A stretch of 5,056 bases of DNA, from NCBI GenBank assembly GCA_031258055.1, contig JAIRNM010000174.1:1-5056 (forward strand). The letters are read 5' to 3'. Under the pieces are notes generated by a model. It was not told where the DNA came from. It did not search any database and was given only the letters and a program-made list of their open reading frames with translations. How positions within the stretch are numbered: the stretch's first letter is position 1; each line of letters starts with the position of its first letter. The stretch is from Bifidobacteriaceae bacterium (GTDB lineage: Bacteria > Actinomycetota > Actinomycetes > Actinomycetales > WQXJ01). The position numbers and the translations under genes were made by a program. Positions 1-5,050 of the stretch are shown piece after piece.

Positions 1-47
1 CGGCCAACCAGTGGCGCCTGGGCCGCGTCAGACGCGGCGGCCGTTGA
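1..47 (+). CDS. 3' end of a gene entering from the left; same C-terminal tail as the metallothionein-like gene at 2846-3091
   Basis: Only the last 14 full codons and the TGA stop (45-47) are visible, reading ANQWRLGRVRRGGR. This peptide and its DNA are identical to the end of the cysteine-rich gene at 2846-3091, in the same reading frame. That makes position 1 part of a second copy of that gene, or at least of its 3' end. Whether the missing upstream part also encodes the cysteine motifs cannot be seen. Identity stops 4 bp after the stop codon. Alternatives are a 3' fragment left by recombination or an unrelated gene sharing the tail. The reading frame itself is secure; the identity of the full gene is an inference. 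Confidence 0.5.
   Translation, partial: ANQWRLGRVRRGGR
22..38. repeat. 17-bp perfect palindrome within the left direct repeat
   Basis: GCCGCGTCAGACGCGGC has 8-bp arms around a single central A. It lies in codons for the arginine/glycine-rich tail. An identical palindrome is at 3066-3082. It could form a hairpin in the transcript end or be a protein-binding or recombination site. It has no U-tract after it, so it is not a classical terminator. Confidence 0.7.
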
Positions 48-84
48 CCGCAGTGATTGGCTGGGTCACCTGGGATGCGCGCGG

Positions 85-387
85 TCAGATTCGTGCCAGG
101 TACTGATCCAAGGCTTCCCTGACCAGTTCAGAGCGGCGCCGACCCGTGCGAGCCGCCGCGTTAGCCAGTCCAGCGTCCAACTGCGCGGGAAGGCGCAGGG
201 TGATTTGGGGCGAGTGCGTCCCAGGTGCCGTCAGCGATGGCCTGCCGGCTGCCCGGCGGCCGGCTTCGACCAACCGCACCGCTTGGGCCTCATCCACTTC
301 CTGGTCGACGTCTACCGTGGGGAAGTCCTGATCGGTCAGCTTGGCCAGCGCGCGCGCTGCGGCGCTGGGTGTCATTTTCGGTTTCAT
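85..387 (-). CDS. Ribbon-helix-helix (CopG/RHH) antitoxin
   Basis: A 100-residue protein. The C-terminal 40 residues form a ribbon-helix-helix DNA-binding domain: a beta strand QITLRLP (residues 61-67), then helix A (LDAGLANAAARTG) and helix B (SELVREALDQYLARI). The N-terminal 60 residues contain the segment EAGRRAAGRPSL, common in actinobacterial RHH antitoxins ahead of the RHH strand; the N-terminal part is the likely toxin-binding region. The ATG at 387 is well supported by AAGGAGGAGA at 404-395 (minus strand). The start overlaps the stop of the upstream toxin reading frame as ATGA, so the order is toxin then antitoxin with translational coupling. RHH antitoxins neutralise the toxin and repress their own operon. 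Here the toxin gene looks broken, so this protein may now be an orphan repressor or an anti-addiction protein. Fold assignment is firm; the exact TA family is less so. Confidence 0.85.
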   Translation of the reverse strand: MKPKMTPSAAARALAKLTDQDFPTVDVDQEVDEAQAVRLVEAGRRAAGRPSLTAPGTHSPQITLRLPAQLDAGLANAAARTGRRRSELVREALDQYLARI

Positions 388-630
388 CGGCTCGTCTCCT
401 CCTTGCTGTACCGGTAGCCGCTGGGCATGGCGTGTATTACCATTTCGTCTGCGCCGCGCTGGACTGTACCGACCTCCAATCGGATGCCACGGTCGTCAGT
501 CCCCTCATACCACGTCCCGGCCTCGCCCCAATTGGTCGTGAATGGCATTCCCCGCGGTCATCGCCACCTACCAAGCGGATCGGCGCGGCACGCTGTGTTT
601 GTCTGCTTGGCGTGAGAACTTCAATGCCAC
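384..630 (-). pseudogene. Broken BrnT-like toxin gene of the RHH antitoxin
   Basis: Read from the GTG at 630, the N-terminus is MALKFSRQADKHSVPRRSAW, resembling the start of small actinobacterial toxins with an 'ADKHGVPR' signature. An in-frame TAG (570-568) follows. After it the frame continues through AIHDQLG. Then the next frame carries on as GEAGTWYEGTDDRGIRLEV and VIHAMPSGYRYS, ending at a TGA that overlaps the antitoxin ATG. That tail is the conserved part of the family (W-Y/F-x-G-x-D-x-x-G-x-x-L-E-V, then VIHAMP). The 247-nt span is one base over a whole number of codons. One extra G in the GGGG run at 529-526 would explain the shift. A restored protein would be about 81 residues. The C-terminal part alone is open as 54 codons from an ATG at 548 but lacks a good ribosome site. 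I infer that the toxin is inactivated by two lesions. Family assignment is from recalled motifs, not a search. Confidence 0.55.
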
Positions 631-636
631 CCACCA

Positions 637-665
637 ATTATGCACCCCACAAACCTGCGAGGCAA
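637..665 (-). promoter_or_regulatory. Promoter of the minus-strand TA operon
   Basis: On the minus strand, TTGCCT (665-660) and CATAAT (642-637) are separated by exactly 17 bp. Six nt after the -10 hexamer is the GTG at 630, so the toxin transcript would start at its own start codon (leaderless), as is frequent in actinobacteria. This is the best -35/-10 pair in the window and supports 630 as the original toxin start even though the gene is now broken. Confidence 0.65.
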
Positions 666-760
666 GCGGCGGCCGACGTGTTCAAGTATGTGCGGCGGGG
701 CTTCGCGGCGTTCAGCTATGGATCGAGTTAATGAGCAGGTGCTCAAGGGAATGTACTACC

Positions 761-1042
761 ATGGCGTACATGGAGTCAGTTGGCATTAGGGCGTTGCAGC
801 GCAATGCTTCGGCGGTTGTGGCCAGAGCGGCCCGGGGTGAGACTTTGACGATAACTGATCATGGGCGCCCGGTGGCCCGTCTCACTCCCGTGCGGCTGCC
901 AGTTGTCGAACAGGGCATTGCTGAGGGATGGATAGTGCCGGGGACTGGTCGCTTCGAGGACCTGGCGCAGCCCCGCCCGGCCGACCGCGCCGACATAACG
1001 ATTTCCGCTGTCTTGGAACACATGCGTACCGAGGACCGGTAG
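761..1042 (+). CDS. Phd/YefM-type antitoxin without an adjacent toxin
   Basis: A 93-residue protein. Residues 4-43 match the Phd/YefM N-terminal domain: MESVGIRALQRNASAVVARA, then GETLTITDHGRPVARLTP, where the strand-turn-strand and the G-RPVARL motif are diagnostic. This domain dimerises, binds the operator and represses transcription. The C-terminal half (RFEDLAQPRP ... ISAVLEHMRTEDR) is the usual flexible toxin-neutralising tail. The frame is open back to 542, but homology begins at the ATG at 761 (or 770); AAGGGA at 745-750 gives a usable ribosome site 10 nt before 761. The partner normally follows within a few bases as a VapC PIN toxin. None begins after 1042; the ATPase gene lies there instead. 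A PIN C-terminal relic occurs at 2603-2782, although it may come from a different VapC subtype. Family call is firm; functional status as an orphan is inferred. Confidence 0.85.
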   Translation: MAYMESVGIRALQRNASAVVARAARGETLTITDHGRPVARLTPVRLPVVEQGIAEGWIVPGTGRFEDLAQPRPADRADITISAVLEHMRTEDR

Positions 1043-1087
1043 CTAAGGGCCGATGCCGTCCGCTCCGTCACTGCCGACGCCACTAAC

Positions 1088-1127
1088 TGCATCCACTTCC
1101 TGGCTCGGCCGCCACAAAGTGGATGCA
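1088..1127. repeat. 11-bp inverted repeat in the ATPase upstream region
   Basis: TGCATCCACTT (1088-1098) and AAGTGGATGCA (1117-1127) are perfect reverse complements, separated by 18 bp. The element overlaps the first 32-bp tandem unit. A further half-site, GGATGCAC, is at 1153-1160, only 6 bp before the -10 hexamer of the ATPase promoter. This looks like an operator; the binding protein is unknown. Confidence 0.7.
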
Positions 1128-1160
1128 CTTTCTGGCTTAGCTGCCACAAACAGGATGCAC
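1097..1160. promoter_or_regulatory. Two tandem 32-bp dyad units, operator-like
   Basis: Two consecutive units begin at about 1094 and 1126 (each starting with CAC) and match at 26 of 32 positions. Within each is a dyad: TTCCTGGC-6 nt-GCCACAAA (1097-1118) and TTTCTGGC-6 nt-GCCACAAA (1129-1150), followed by GGATGCAC. A 32-bp period equals about three helical turns, so proteins bound to both units would lie on the same DNA face. The array ends 6 bp upstream of the -10 hexamer of the ATPase gene and covers the expected -35 region, the place for a repressor or an activator. The two units are contiguous, so this is not a CRISPR. Confidence 0.6.
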
Positions 1161-1166
1161 TGCCGG

Positions 1167-1172
1167 TATGAT
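1167..1172 (+). promoter_or_regulatory. -10 element of the ATPase gene, leaderless start
   Basis: TATGAT lies 6 nt before the GTG at 1179, so transcription would start at the start codon. No convincing -35 is seen at 17 bp upstream; that region is occupied by the tandem dyad units, which suggests regulated or activator-dependent initiation. Confidence 0.6.
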
Positions 1173-1178
1173 AGCTTC

Positions 1179-2498
1179 GTGGAACGAACCGCGATGGCTG
1201 AACTCATAAAGTGGAAAAACTCTCCCCGGCGGAAGCCGTTGTTGCTCCGCGGGGCCCGGCAAGTGGGAAAGACTTGGCTCCTGAAGGAGCTCGGTCGGCG
1301 CGAGTACCAAAACGTGGCTTACGCCAACTTTGAGGAAAACCCTTCGTTGGGCAGCATATTCGTTGGCGATCTAACGCCCAGCGATCTCCTGGTTGGGTTG
1401 CGGGCCGCCACGGAGACACCCATCGCACCGGAGGGCACGCTGATAGTCCTGGACGAGATCCAGGCCTGTCCCCGCGCTTTGACCGCCCTGAAATACTTCA
1501 ACGAGCAGGCCAACGGGTACCACGTGGCCGCGGCGGGCTCGCTACTTGGGGTGGCCGCGCATGCAAATGAGTCGTTCCCGGTGGGCCAAGTGTCCTTCCT
1601 GCGGGTCAACCCATTGTCTTTCATAGAATTCTTGCGGGCGCGGAGGCGCCTAGAGCTGGCTGATGTCCTTGAGAGCGGGGCGTGGGATGTTGTCGCCGCG
1701 TTGCATCAGCGCTGCCTAGCATCGCTAGCGGAATACATGGTGGTCGGCGGCATGCCGGAGGTAGTATCGACGTTCATCGAATCATCCGATTTCGCTGAGG
1801 CTAGGTCGGTCCAGAATGAGATCCTGGTCGCTTTCGACAATGACTTCTCCAAGCATGTCCCAACCCACCAGCTTCCCAGGGTAAGGGCGGTATGGGCGGC
1901 CATACCCCGGCAATTGGCGCGCGAGCAGAAGCGCTTCCGCTACTCGGATCTGGGTCCAGGCGCCCGGGCTCGCAGCCACGAGACGGCCATTGAGTGGTTG
2001 TCGAAGGCGGGACTGGTCCACAGGGTTCCCCAGGTGACAGCCCCCCGACTACCGCTGCCAAGCTATGAGGAGTCTGCCGCTTTCAAGCTGTTTGTACTCG
2101 ACGTGGGTTTACTCGGGGCGATGTCCGGGCTGTCCCCCCGAGTGGCGATCCAGGGCGACGCGCTCTATACCGAGTTCAAGGGGAGCCTGACCGAACAGTA
2201 CGTGGAGATGCATTTGGCGGCGCTGGGGGGTGGCGCCCCGCACTATTGGGCTAATGACGCAGGACGCGCCGAGGTCGATTTCCTGGTTCAGGCGGACCAT
2301 CGCCTGGTCCCCATCGAAGCGAAGGCCGGTGTGGCCACCCAGGCCAAGAGCCTTAAGGTCTACCGCGACAAGTTCTCGCCCGCGGTCTCCGTCCGCACCT
2401 CGCTCTTGCCGTATCGCCGTGAGTCAGGGCTGGTCAACCTGCCGCTCTATGCGCTTGAGCGCCTTGAGGCCGTGTTGTCCCAGCCTGACTCCGGCTAG
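1179..2498 (+). CDS. AAA_14/DUF4143 family ATPase
   Basis: A 439-residue protein of the widespread AAA ATPase family with C-terminal DUF4143. The N-terminus ([20 protein letters not shown]) is the typical lead-in to Walker A GARQVGKT (residues 25-32). Walker B is LIVLDEIQ (88-95). The sensor-like stretch AAAGSLLG (117-124) and the GGMPEVV motif (190-196) are also typical. The C-terminal domain carries a PD-(D/E)xK-like set: Glu339 in LTEQYV, Asp367 in EVDFLV, and Glu380/Lys382 in PIEAKAG. This suggests a nuclease fold, although activity is not established for the family. The frame is open to 1053, but the leaderless GTG at 1179 fits both the -10 spacing and the family N-terminus. It appears full length and intact. 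The gene sits between an orphan Phd antitoxin and a VapC remnant. Its biological role is unknown; members are common in accessory regions. It has no visible co-transcribed partner. Confidence 0.88.
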   Translation: MERTAMAELIKWKNSPRRKPLLLRGARQVGKTWLLKELGRREYQNVAYANFEENPSLGSIFVGDLTPSDLLVGLRAATETPIAPEGTLIVLDEIQACPRALTALKYFNEQANGYHVAAAGSLLGVAAHANESFPVGQVSFLRVNPLSFIEFLRARRRLELADVLESGAWDVVAALHQRCLASLAEYMVVGGMPEVVSTFIESSDFAEARSVQNEILVAFDNDFSKHVPTHQLPRVRAVWAAIPRQLAREQKRFRYSDLGPGARARSHETAIEWLSKAGLVHRVPQVTAPRLPLPSYEESAAFKLFVLDVGLLGAMSGLSPRVAIQGDALYTEFKGSLTEQYVEMHLAALGGGAPHYWANDAGRAEVDFLVQADHRLVPIEAKAGVATQAKSLKVYRDKFSPAVSVRTSLLPYRRESGLVNLPLYALERLEAVLSQPDSG

Positions 2499-2602
2499 CG
2501 CCGCCGCAGCTAAGGAAAGCGGCATTGCCGTGCTCGCCCCCGAGGACGAAGCCTGTGCATCAGGAATCGAGGAGAGCGCTGCGGAAGACGAACCCGCCCA
2601 CG
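2499..2602. other. Gene-free spacer between the ATPase stop and the VapC relic
   Basis: No start with a ribosome site, no clear terminator hairpin and no recognisable protein motif in any frame. Probably scar sequence from the rearrangement that truncated the vapC gene. Confidence 0.4.
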
Positions 2603-2782
2603 GTCCCTGAGCGCGGACAGCATCGAGCGCCGAGCGTGGCGGACTTGCTGATCGCCGCCAGCGCGGAAAGGGTGGGGTTGACTCTTTTGCACGTTGACAA
2701 GGACTTCGAGTTGATCAGCGCAGTGACTGGTCAGGCTACCGAACTCCTCTCGTGGGTCGAGCCCGAGCCGGTCGCGAGGTGA
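2603..2782 (+). pseudogene. C-terminal remnant of a VapC (PIN domain) toxin
   Basis: The segment [18 protein letters not shown] and the following [19 protein letters not shown] match the C-terminal half of PIN-domain ribonuclease toxins. The Asp in VADLLIAA and the Asp pair in HVDKDF are the later acidic residues of the active site. Complete VapC proteins are about 130 residues; here only about 55-60 are recognisable, and the N-terminal half with the first catalytic Asp is missing. The frame is open back to 2525, but the added residues do not resemble VapC, so the track-length 85-residue reading is unlikely to be a native protein. The TGA at 2780-2782 looks like the original stop. The ATPase gene or an associated rearrangement probably removed the 5' part. 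A stable product would lack the catalytic set. No antitoxin of its own is next to it. Confidence 0.75.
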
Positions 2783-2833
2783 TGCTTCAGGCGGCGCCGA
2801 CTGATCGTGGGGCGGCAGTTGGTCTGCCCCCTG

Positions 2834-2839
2834 TAGCCT
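2834..2839 (+). promoter_or_regulatory. -10 element of the metallothionein-like gene, leaderless start
   Basis: TAGCCT fits the actinobacterial TANNNT -10 pattern and lies 6 nt upstream of the GTG at 2846. No clear -35 hexamer is seen at 17 bp. It is the main argument for choosing GTG 2846 over TTG 2843. Confidence 0.5.
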
Positions 2840-2845
2840 GGATTG

Positions 2846-3091
2846 GTGTCGATCAGAACCACGTCGCCGGGCAAAACGGTGGCGGTACTGACCTGCCAGT
2901 GCATGGAGTGCGTCTGCCAGGAAGGATCGATCGGTGACCCGTTGTTGGATACTGACTCATGCGTGTGTTGCGTCTGCGACTGTCCGGACGTGCATCCCTG
3001 GAACAATCTGGGCGAGTTGTTTGAAGGCAAGACGCTGATAACTCCGGCCAACCAGTGGCGCCTGGGCCGCGTCAGACGCGGCGGCCGTTGA
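2846..3091 (+). CDS. Small cysteine-rich protein with bacterial metallothionein (SmtA-like) ligand spacing
   Basis: An 81-residue protein with nine cysteines, all within residues 17-46. The first cluster, TCQCMECVC (Cys17, 19, 22, 24), has the C-x-C-x2-C-x-C pattern of cyanobacterial and other bacterial metallothioneins such as SmtA. After 17 residues comes CVCDCPDVH (Cys42, Cys46, His50), matching the C-x3-C-x3-H spacing of the SmtA zinc-finger part. Cys39, 41 and 44 are extra. The N-terminal lead VAVLTC is also similar. The C-terminal 30 residues (from PWNNLGELF to an Arg/Gly-rich end) are not part of that family as I know it. If correct, the protein binds Zn, Cu or Cd in the cytoplasm. The last 15 codons are duplicated at the left edge of the window. 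Alternatives are another zinc-ribbon-like protein or a non-coding frame. The rich cysteine clustering and the promoter favour a real gene. Confidence 0.55.
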   Translation: MSIRTTSPGKTVAVLTCQCMECVCQEGSIGDPLLDTDSCVCCVCDCPDVHPWNNLGELFEGKTLITPANQWRLGRVRRGGR

Positions 3092-3095
3092 CCGC
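3045..3095. repeat. 51-bp perfect direct repeat, right copy
   Basis: This copy is identical to 1-51. Here it is the 3' end of a complete small gene (2846-3091). Sequence similarity ends sharply at 3095/3096, where the jetA upstream region begins. A tandem duplication of a unit of about 3 kb, or recombination between two copies of the small gene, would explain it. No integrase or transposase is visible in the window. Confidence 0.95.
3066..3082. repeat. 17-bp perfect palindrome within the right direct repeat
   Basis: This is the same 8-1-8 palindrome as at 22-38, located 10 bp before the stop codon of the metallothionein-like gene. A GC-rich stem here could act as a terminator-like or mRNA-stabilising hairpin. 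That is inference; no T-run follows. Confidence 0.65.
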
Positions 3096-3182
3096 CGTTT
3101 CGCTTGATGCGCAACACTCCCGCCGTCGCTGTCGAAGCCCTCAAATTCGGCGGAACAGTCCCCACCTGGCGAAGGCGGCGTT
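3096..3182. other. Spacer upstream of jetA
   Basis: No gene with a recognisable product. It starts exactly where the 51-bp repeat ends, so it is the junction between the repeat-bound segment and the Wadjet operon. No terminator with a T-run is seen. Confidence 0.4.
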
Positions 3183-3209
3183 TTGAGTGTCAGAGTGGCA
3201 TGGCAGACT
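3183..3209 (+). promoter_or_regulatory. Possible jetA promoter
   Basis: TTGAGT (3183-3188) and CAGACT (3204-3209) are spaced 15 bp; TTTTGA (3181-3186) would give 17 bp. The -10 candidate is 7 nt before the GTG at 3217, again implying a leaderless transcript. Hexamers are moderate, so this is tentative. Confidence 0.4.
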
Positions 3210-3216
3210 AGCGGGC

Positions 3217-4944
3217 GTGTCGAAAGCCTCGGTTCTTTACTCTCCGTTCTCTTATGCCACCGCCCCGAACGTGGCTCTCTACCGGCGCGTTATGAGGGCG
3301 ATCCTGGCCGCTAAAGACCGTTTCACGGTCCACTTGCGCCCGCAAGATGTGGCATGGGCGTTGGATAAGGACGGAGGACCGGCCGTTGATCTCGACGCGG
3401 TCACCGCCGCCCTGGACTACCTCGCGTCGAGTTCGACCGGCAACCTGCTGGCTTTCCCGGACACAGGGCGTGTCGCAACCTTGGATGATTTCGCGCGCAA
3501 ACGGATGATCTATCAGCTTTCAGCTGCCGGGGAGGCAGCCGAGCGGGCTCTGTCGCTCTACGACCAGGACTGGGGCGGGCGCGGCCAACTCCAGGCCGTT
3601 GCATTGGAGGACGTCGCCATCCGGCTGGCCGAATTGCGTGAGTTGATGGACGGCCCCGACGGCGATGAGGCCCGGATCCACCTCGCGTTACGCGATCTGA
3701 CCAGCCGTTTTGGCGACTTAGCGGAGAACGCTACCGCCTTCATGAGTTCGGTCCAACGGTCAATTGATCTGCGCGATGCGGACCTAGAGGCTTTCATCGC
3801 CTACAAGGAACGGTTGATCGGATATATCGAGCGTTTCGTGGAGGATCTGGTGGTGCGCGGCCAGGAGATCGCGGGCTTGATCGCGACCTTCGGGGAAAGT
3901 GACGTCGATCGCATGTGCGCTGTCGCCGCCGCCCGCGAAGGCCAGGATCGCGCTCCGGGTCCTCAGGAAGACAAGGCGGCGGCGCTCGAAGCGGCCACGC
4001 TGATCTGGCGTGAACGTTGGGTTGGCTTCGGCCAGTGGTTCGCGTCGGAGCCCGGCCGGACAGCGGAAGCTGACCTGCTGCGGGATCGGGCTCGCTCGGC
4101 CGTGCCAGCTCTGCTGCGGGCGGTTGCCGCTGTGCACGAGCGGCGCAGCGGGCGGACAAACCGGTCAACCGACTTTTTGACGTTGGCGGGATGGTTCGCG
4201 GCTTTGCCCCAGGGCTCGGAGCAGCACCGTCTGTGGCGCGCCGCTTTTGGGTTGACCGCCTCACGGCATCTGTCGGTGACGGATCAGAGCGTGGAAGAGT
4301 GGCGGGCCGCCGATGTCCGGCCGAGCACGCCTTGGACTGAAGCCCCGCCCATGGTGATTTCACCGCGCTTGCGGGCGATCGGGCAGTACGAGAAGCCGGG
4401 CCGCGCTTCGCGGGTCCAAGACCGTTCCAAACAACGCCGTCATCTGGCCCTTCGCGCTCGGGCAGAGGCAGCCGAACTTGACGCCGCGCGGGCGCGTCTG
4501 GTGGCGCTCGGGCCCGCTCGGCTGTCCGATCTGCGCCATTTCGATCAGCGTGAGTTTCGCCTTTTCCTGGCTCTGTTGGGAGACGCTATCGCGGCGCTGG
4601 GAAGCGAGCGCACACAGGCGGAGGTGGCTTCCTCTGACGGCGCCGTCTTAGTCCGGATCGCTCGGGTCGATGACGGCGCCATTGCCCGGATTGTGACGGT
4701 CGATGGCGTTTTGACCGGCCCCGACCATGCCATTGAGATCGTCGCGGCGCACCAGGGCGGCCCGGTTCCCAGTCAGCGGCCACCGGGCGGCGTTGACCTG
4801 GCAGTGGCTTTGGGCGCCTCGCTCGCTGCCGCCACCAGCGGAGATGGGCAGGGGAAGGCAGAAGAGGAGCCTGGTCGCGCGTCGACCGTCTTAGACGCCG
4901 TCGGGCACGCTTCGGCAGGGCACGCGTCGGCAGGGCACGCGTAG
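3217..4944 (+). CDS. jetA: Wadjet type II subunit JetA (TIGR02677/DUF2397), kleisin-like
   Basis: A 575-residue protein. It matches DUF2397/TIGR02677 over most of its length: the N-terminal YATAPNVALYRRVMRAIL, the winged-helix region to about 115 (RVATLDDF..RMIYQLSAAGEAAERAL), the middle block LQAVALEDV, DLAENATAFM and DLEAFIAYKERLIGYIERF (125-207), WRERWVGFGQWF (264-275), ERRSGRTNRSTDFLTLAGWF (308-327), HRLWRAAFGL (337-346), TPWTEAPPMVISPRLR (371-386), and FRLFLALLGDAIAALG (447-462). In Wadjet it is the MukF/kleisin-like partner of the SMC-like JetC, with JetB (MukE-like) and JetD (Toprim nuclease); the complex recognises and cuts closed circular plasmid DNA. GTG 3217 fits the family N-terminus and a leaderless -10; GTG 3187 would add 10 unconserved residues. 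The last 13 residues, GHASAGHASAGHA, come from a tandem repeat whose third unit has TAG instead of TCG. The remaining operon lies to the right. Confidence 0.92.
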   Translation: MSKASVLYSPFSYATAPNVALYRRVMRAILAAKDRFTVHLRPQDVAWALDKDGGPAVDLDAVTAALDYLASSSTGNLLAFPDTGRVATLDDFARKRMIYQLSAAGEAAERALSLYDQDWGGRGQLQAVALEDVAIRLAELRELMDGPDGDEARIHLALRDLTSRFGDLAENATAFMSSVQRSIDLRDADLEAFIAYKERLIGYIERFVEDLVVRGQEIAGLIATFGESDVDRMCAVAAAREGQDRAPGPQEDKAAALEAATLIWRERWVGFGQWFASEPGRTAEADLLRDRARSAVPALLRAVAAVHERRSGRTNRSTDFLTLAGWFAALPQGSEQHRLWRAAFGLTASRHLSVTDQSVEEWRAADVRPSTPWTEAPPMVISPRLRAIGQYEKPGRASRVQDRSKQRRHLALRARAEAAELDAARARLVALGPARLSDLRHFDQREFRLFLALLGDAIAALGSERTQAEVASSDGAVLVRIARVDDGAIARIVTVDGVLTGPDHAIEIVAAHQGGPVPSQRPPGGVDLAVALGASLAAATSGDGQGKAEEEPGRASTVLDAVGHASAGHASAGHA

Positions 4945-5022
4945 GCAGGGCACGCGTCGGCAGGGCACGCGTCGGCAGGGCACGCGCCCGTCTGGCACGC
5001 GTCGGCGGGGCAAACGCTGGCG
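4903..5022 (+). repeat. 15-bp tandem repeat array across the jetA 3' end
   Basis: Eight consecutive 15-bp units with consensus GGGCACGCGTCGGCA; the five at 4903-4977 are nearly perfect, and the three at 4978-5022 are degenerate. In the jetA frame each unit encodes GHASA. Unit three has TAG (4942-4944) where the others have TCG, ending jetA there. The frame remains open through all later units to the window end. Since 15 is a multiple of 3, gain or loss of units would not shift frame but could remove or move the stop. Confidence 0.9.
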
Positions 5023-5043
5023 ACAGGTGAGTCGGCGGGACTT

Positions 5044-5050
5044 GAGGAGG
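5044..5050 (+). promoter_or_regulatory. Shine-Dalgarno sequence, probably for jetB beyond the window
   Basis: GAGGAGG is a near-perfect ribosome binding site, and 6 bases remain to the window edge, so a start codon is expected just past 5056. Wadjet type II operons have jetB (TIGR02678) directly after jetA. A GTG at 5027 opens another frame but lacks such a site. Confidence 0.5.

Larger units (their letters stand above)
1..51. repeat. 51-bp perfect direct repeat, left copy
   Basis: All 51 bases match 3045-3095, offset 3044 bp, same orientation. The match starts at the window edge, so it may extend further left. It covers the tail of a coding sequence plus 4 bp after the stop and contains a perfect palindrome at 22-38. 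The two copies bracket the whole TA/ATPase segment. Confidence 0.95.

Noticed and set aside
437..637. 66-codon minus-strand open frame across the toxin region
   Set aside because: It is open by chance in the third frame; the toxin family motifs are in the other two frames (from GTG 630 and up to TGA 386-384).
225..731. 168-codon plus-strand open frame opposite the RHH antitoxin and toxin remnant
   Set aside because: Its opposite strand holds a conserved antitoxin, a coupled toxin frame and a promoter; the plus-strand translation is low-complexity Pro/Arg-rich with no family features.
542..760. N-terminal extension of the Phd antitoxin to 542
   Set aside because: Phd homology begins at 761-770 and a ribosome site lies just before 761; the extension overlaps the minus-strand TA promoter and toxin remnant.
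1094..1160. Possible CRISPR array (two 32-bp repeats)
   Set aside because: The units are contiguous with no spacers, only two in number, and diverge at six positions.
1053..1178. 42-codon N-terminal extension of the ATPase
   Set aside because: This stretch is made of the tandem dyad units and the -10 hexamer; the family N-terminus starts at GTG 1179.
2230..2610. 126-codon plus-strand open frame over the ATPase 3' end
   Set aside because: It overlaps the conserved DUF4143 C-terminus in another frame and has no motif of its own.
2731..3165. 144-codon minus-strand open frame opposite the metallothionein-like gene
   Set aside because: No recognisable motif or ribosome site, and it runs antisense across the vapC relic end, the small gene and the repeat; it looks like a GC-driven shadow.
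3794..4363. 189-codon minus-strand open frame inside jetA
   Set aside because: Fully antisense to well conserved jetA blocks; typical high-GC shadow.
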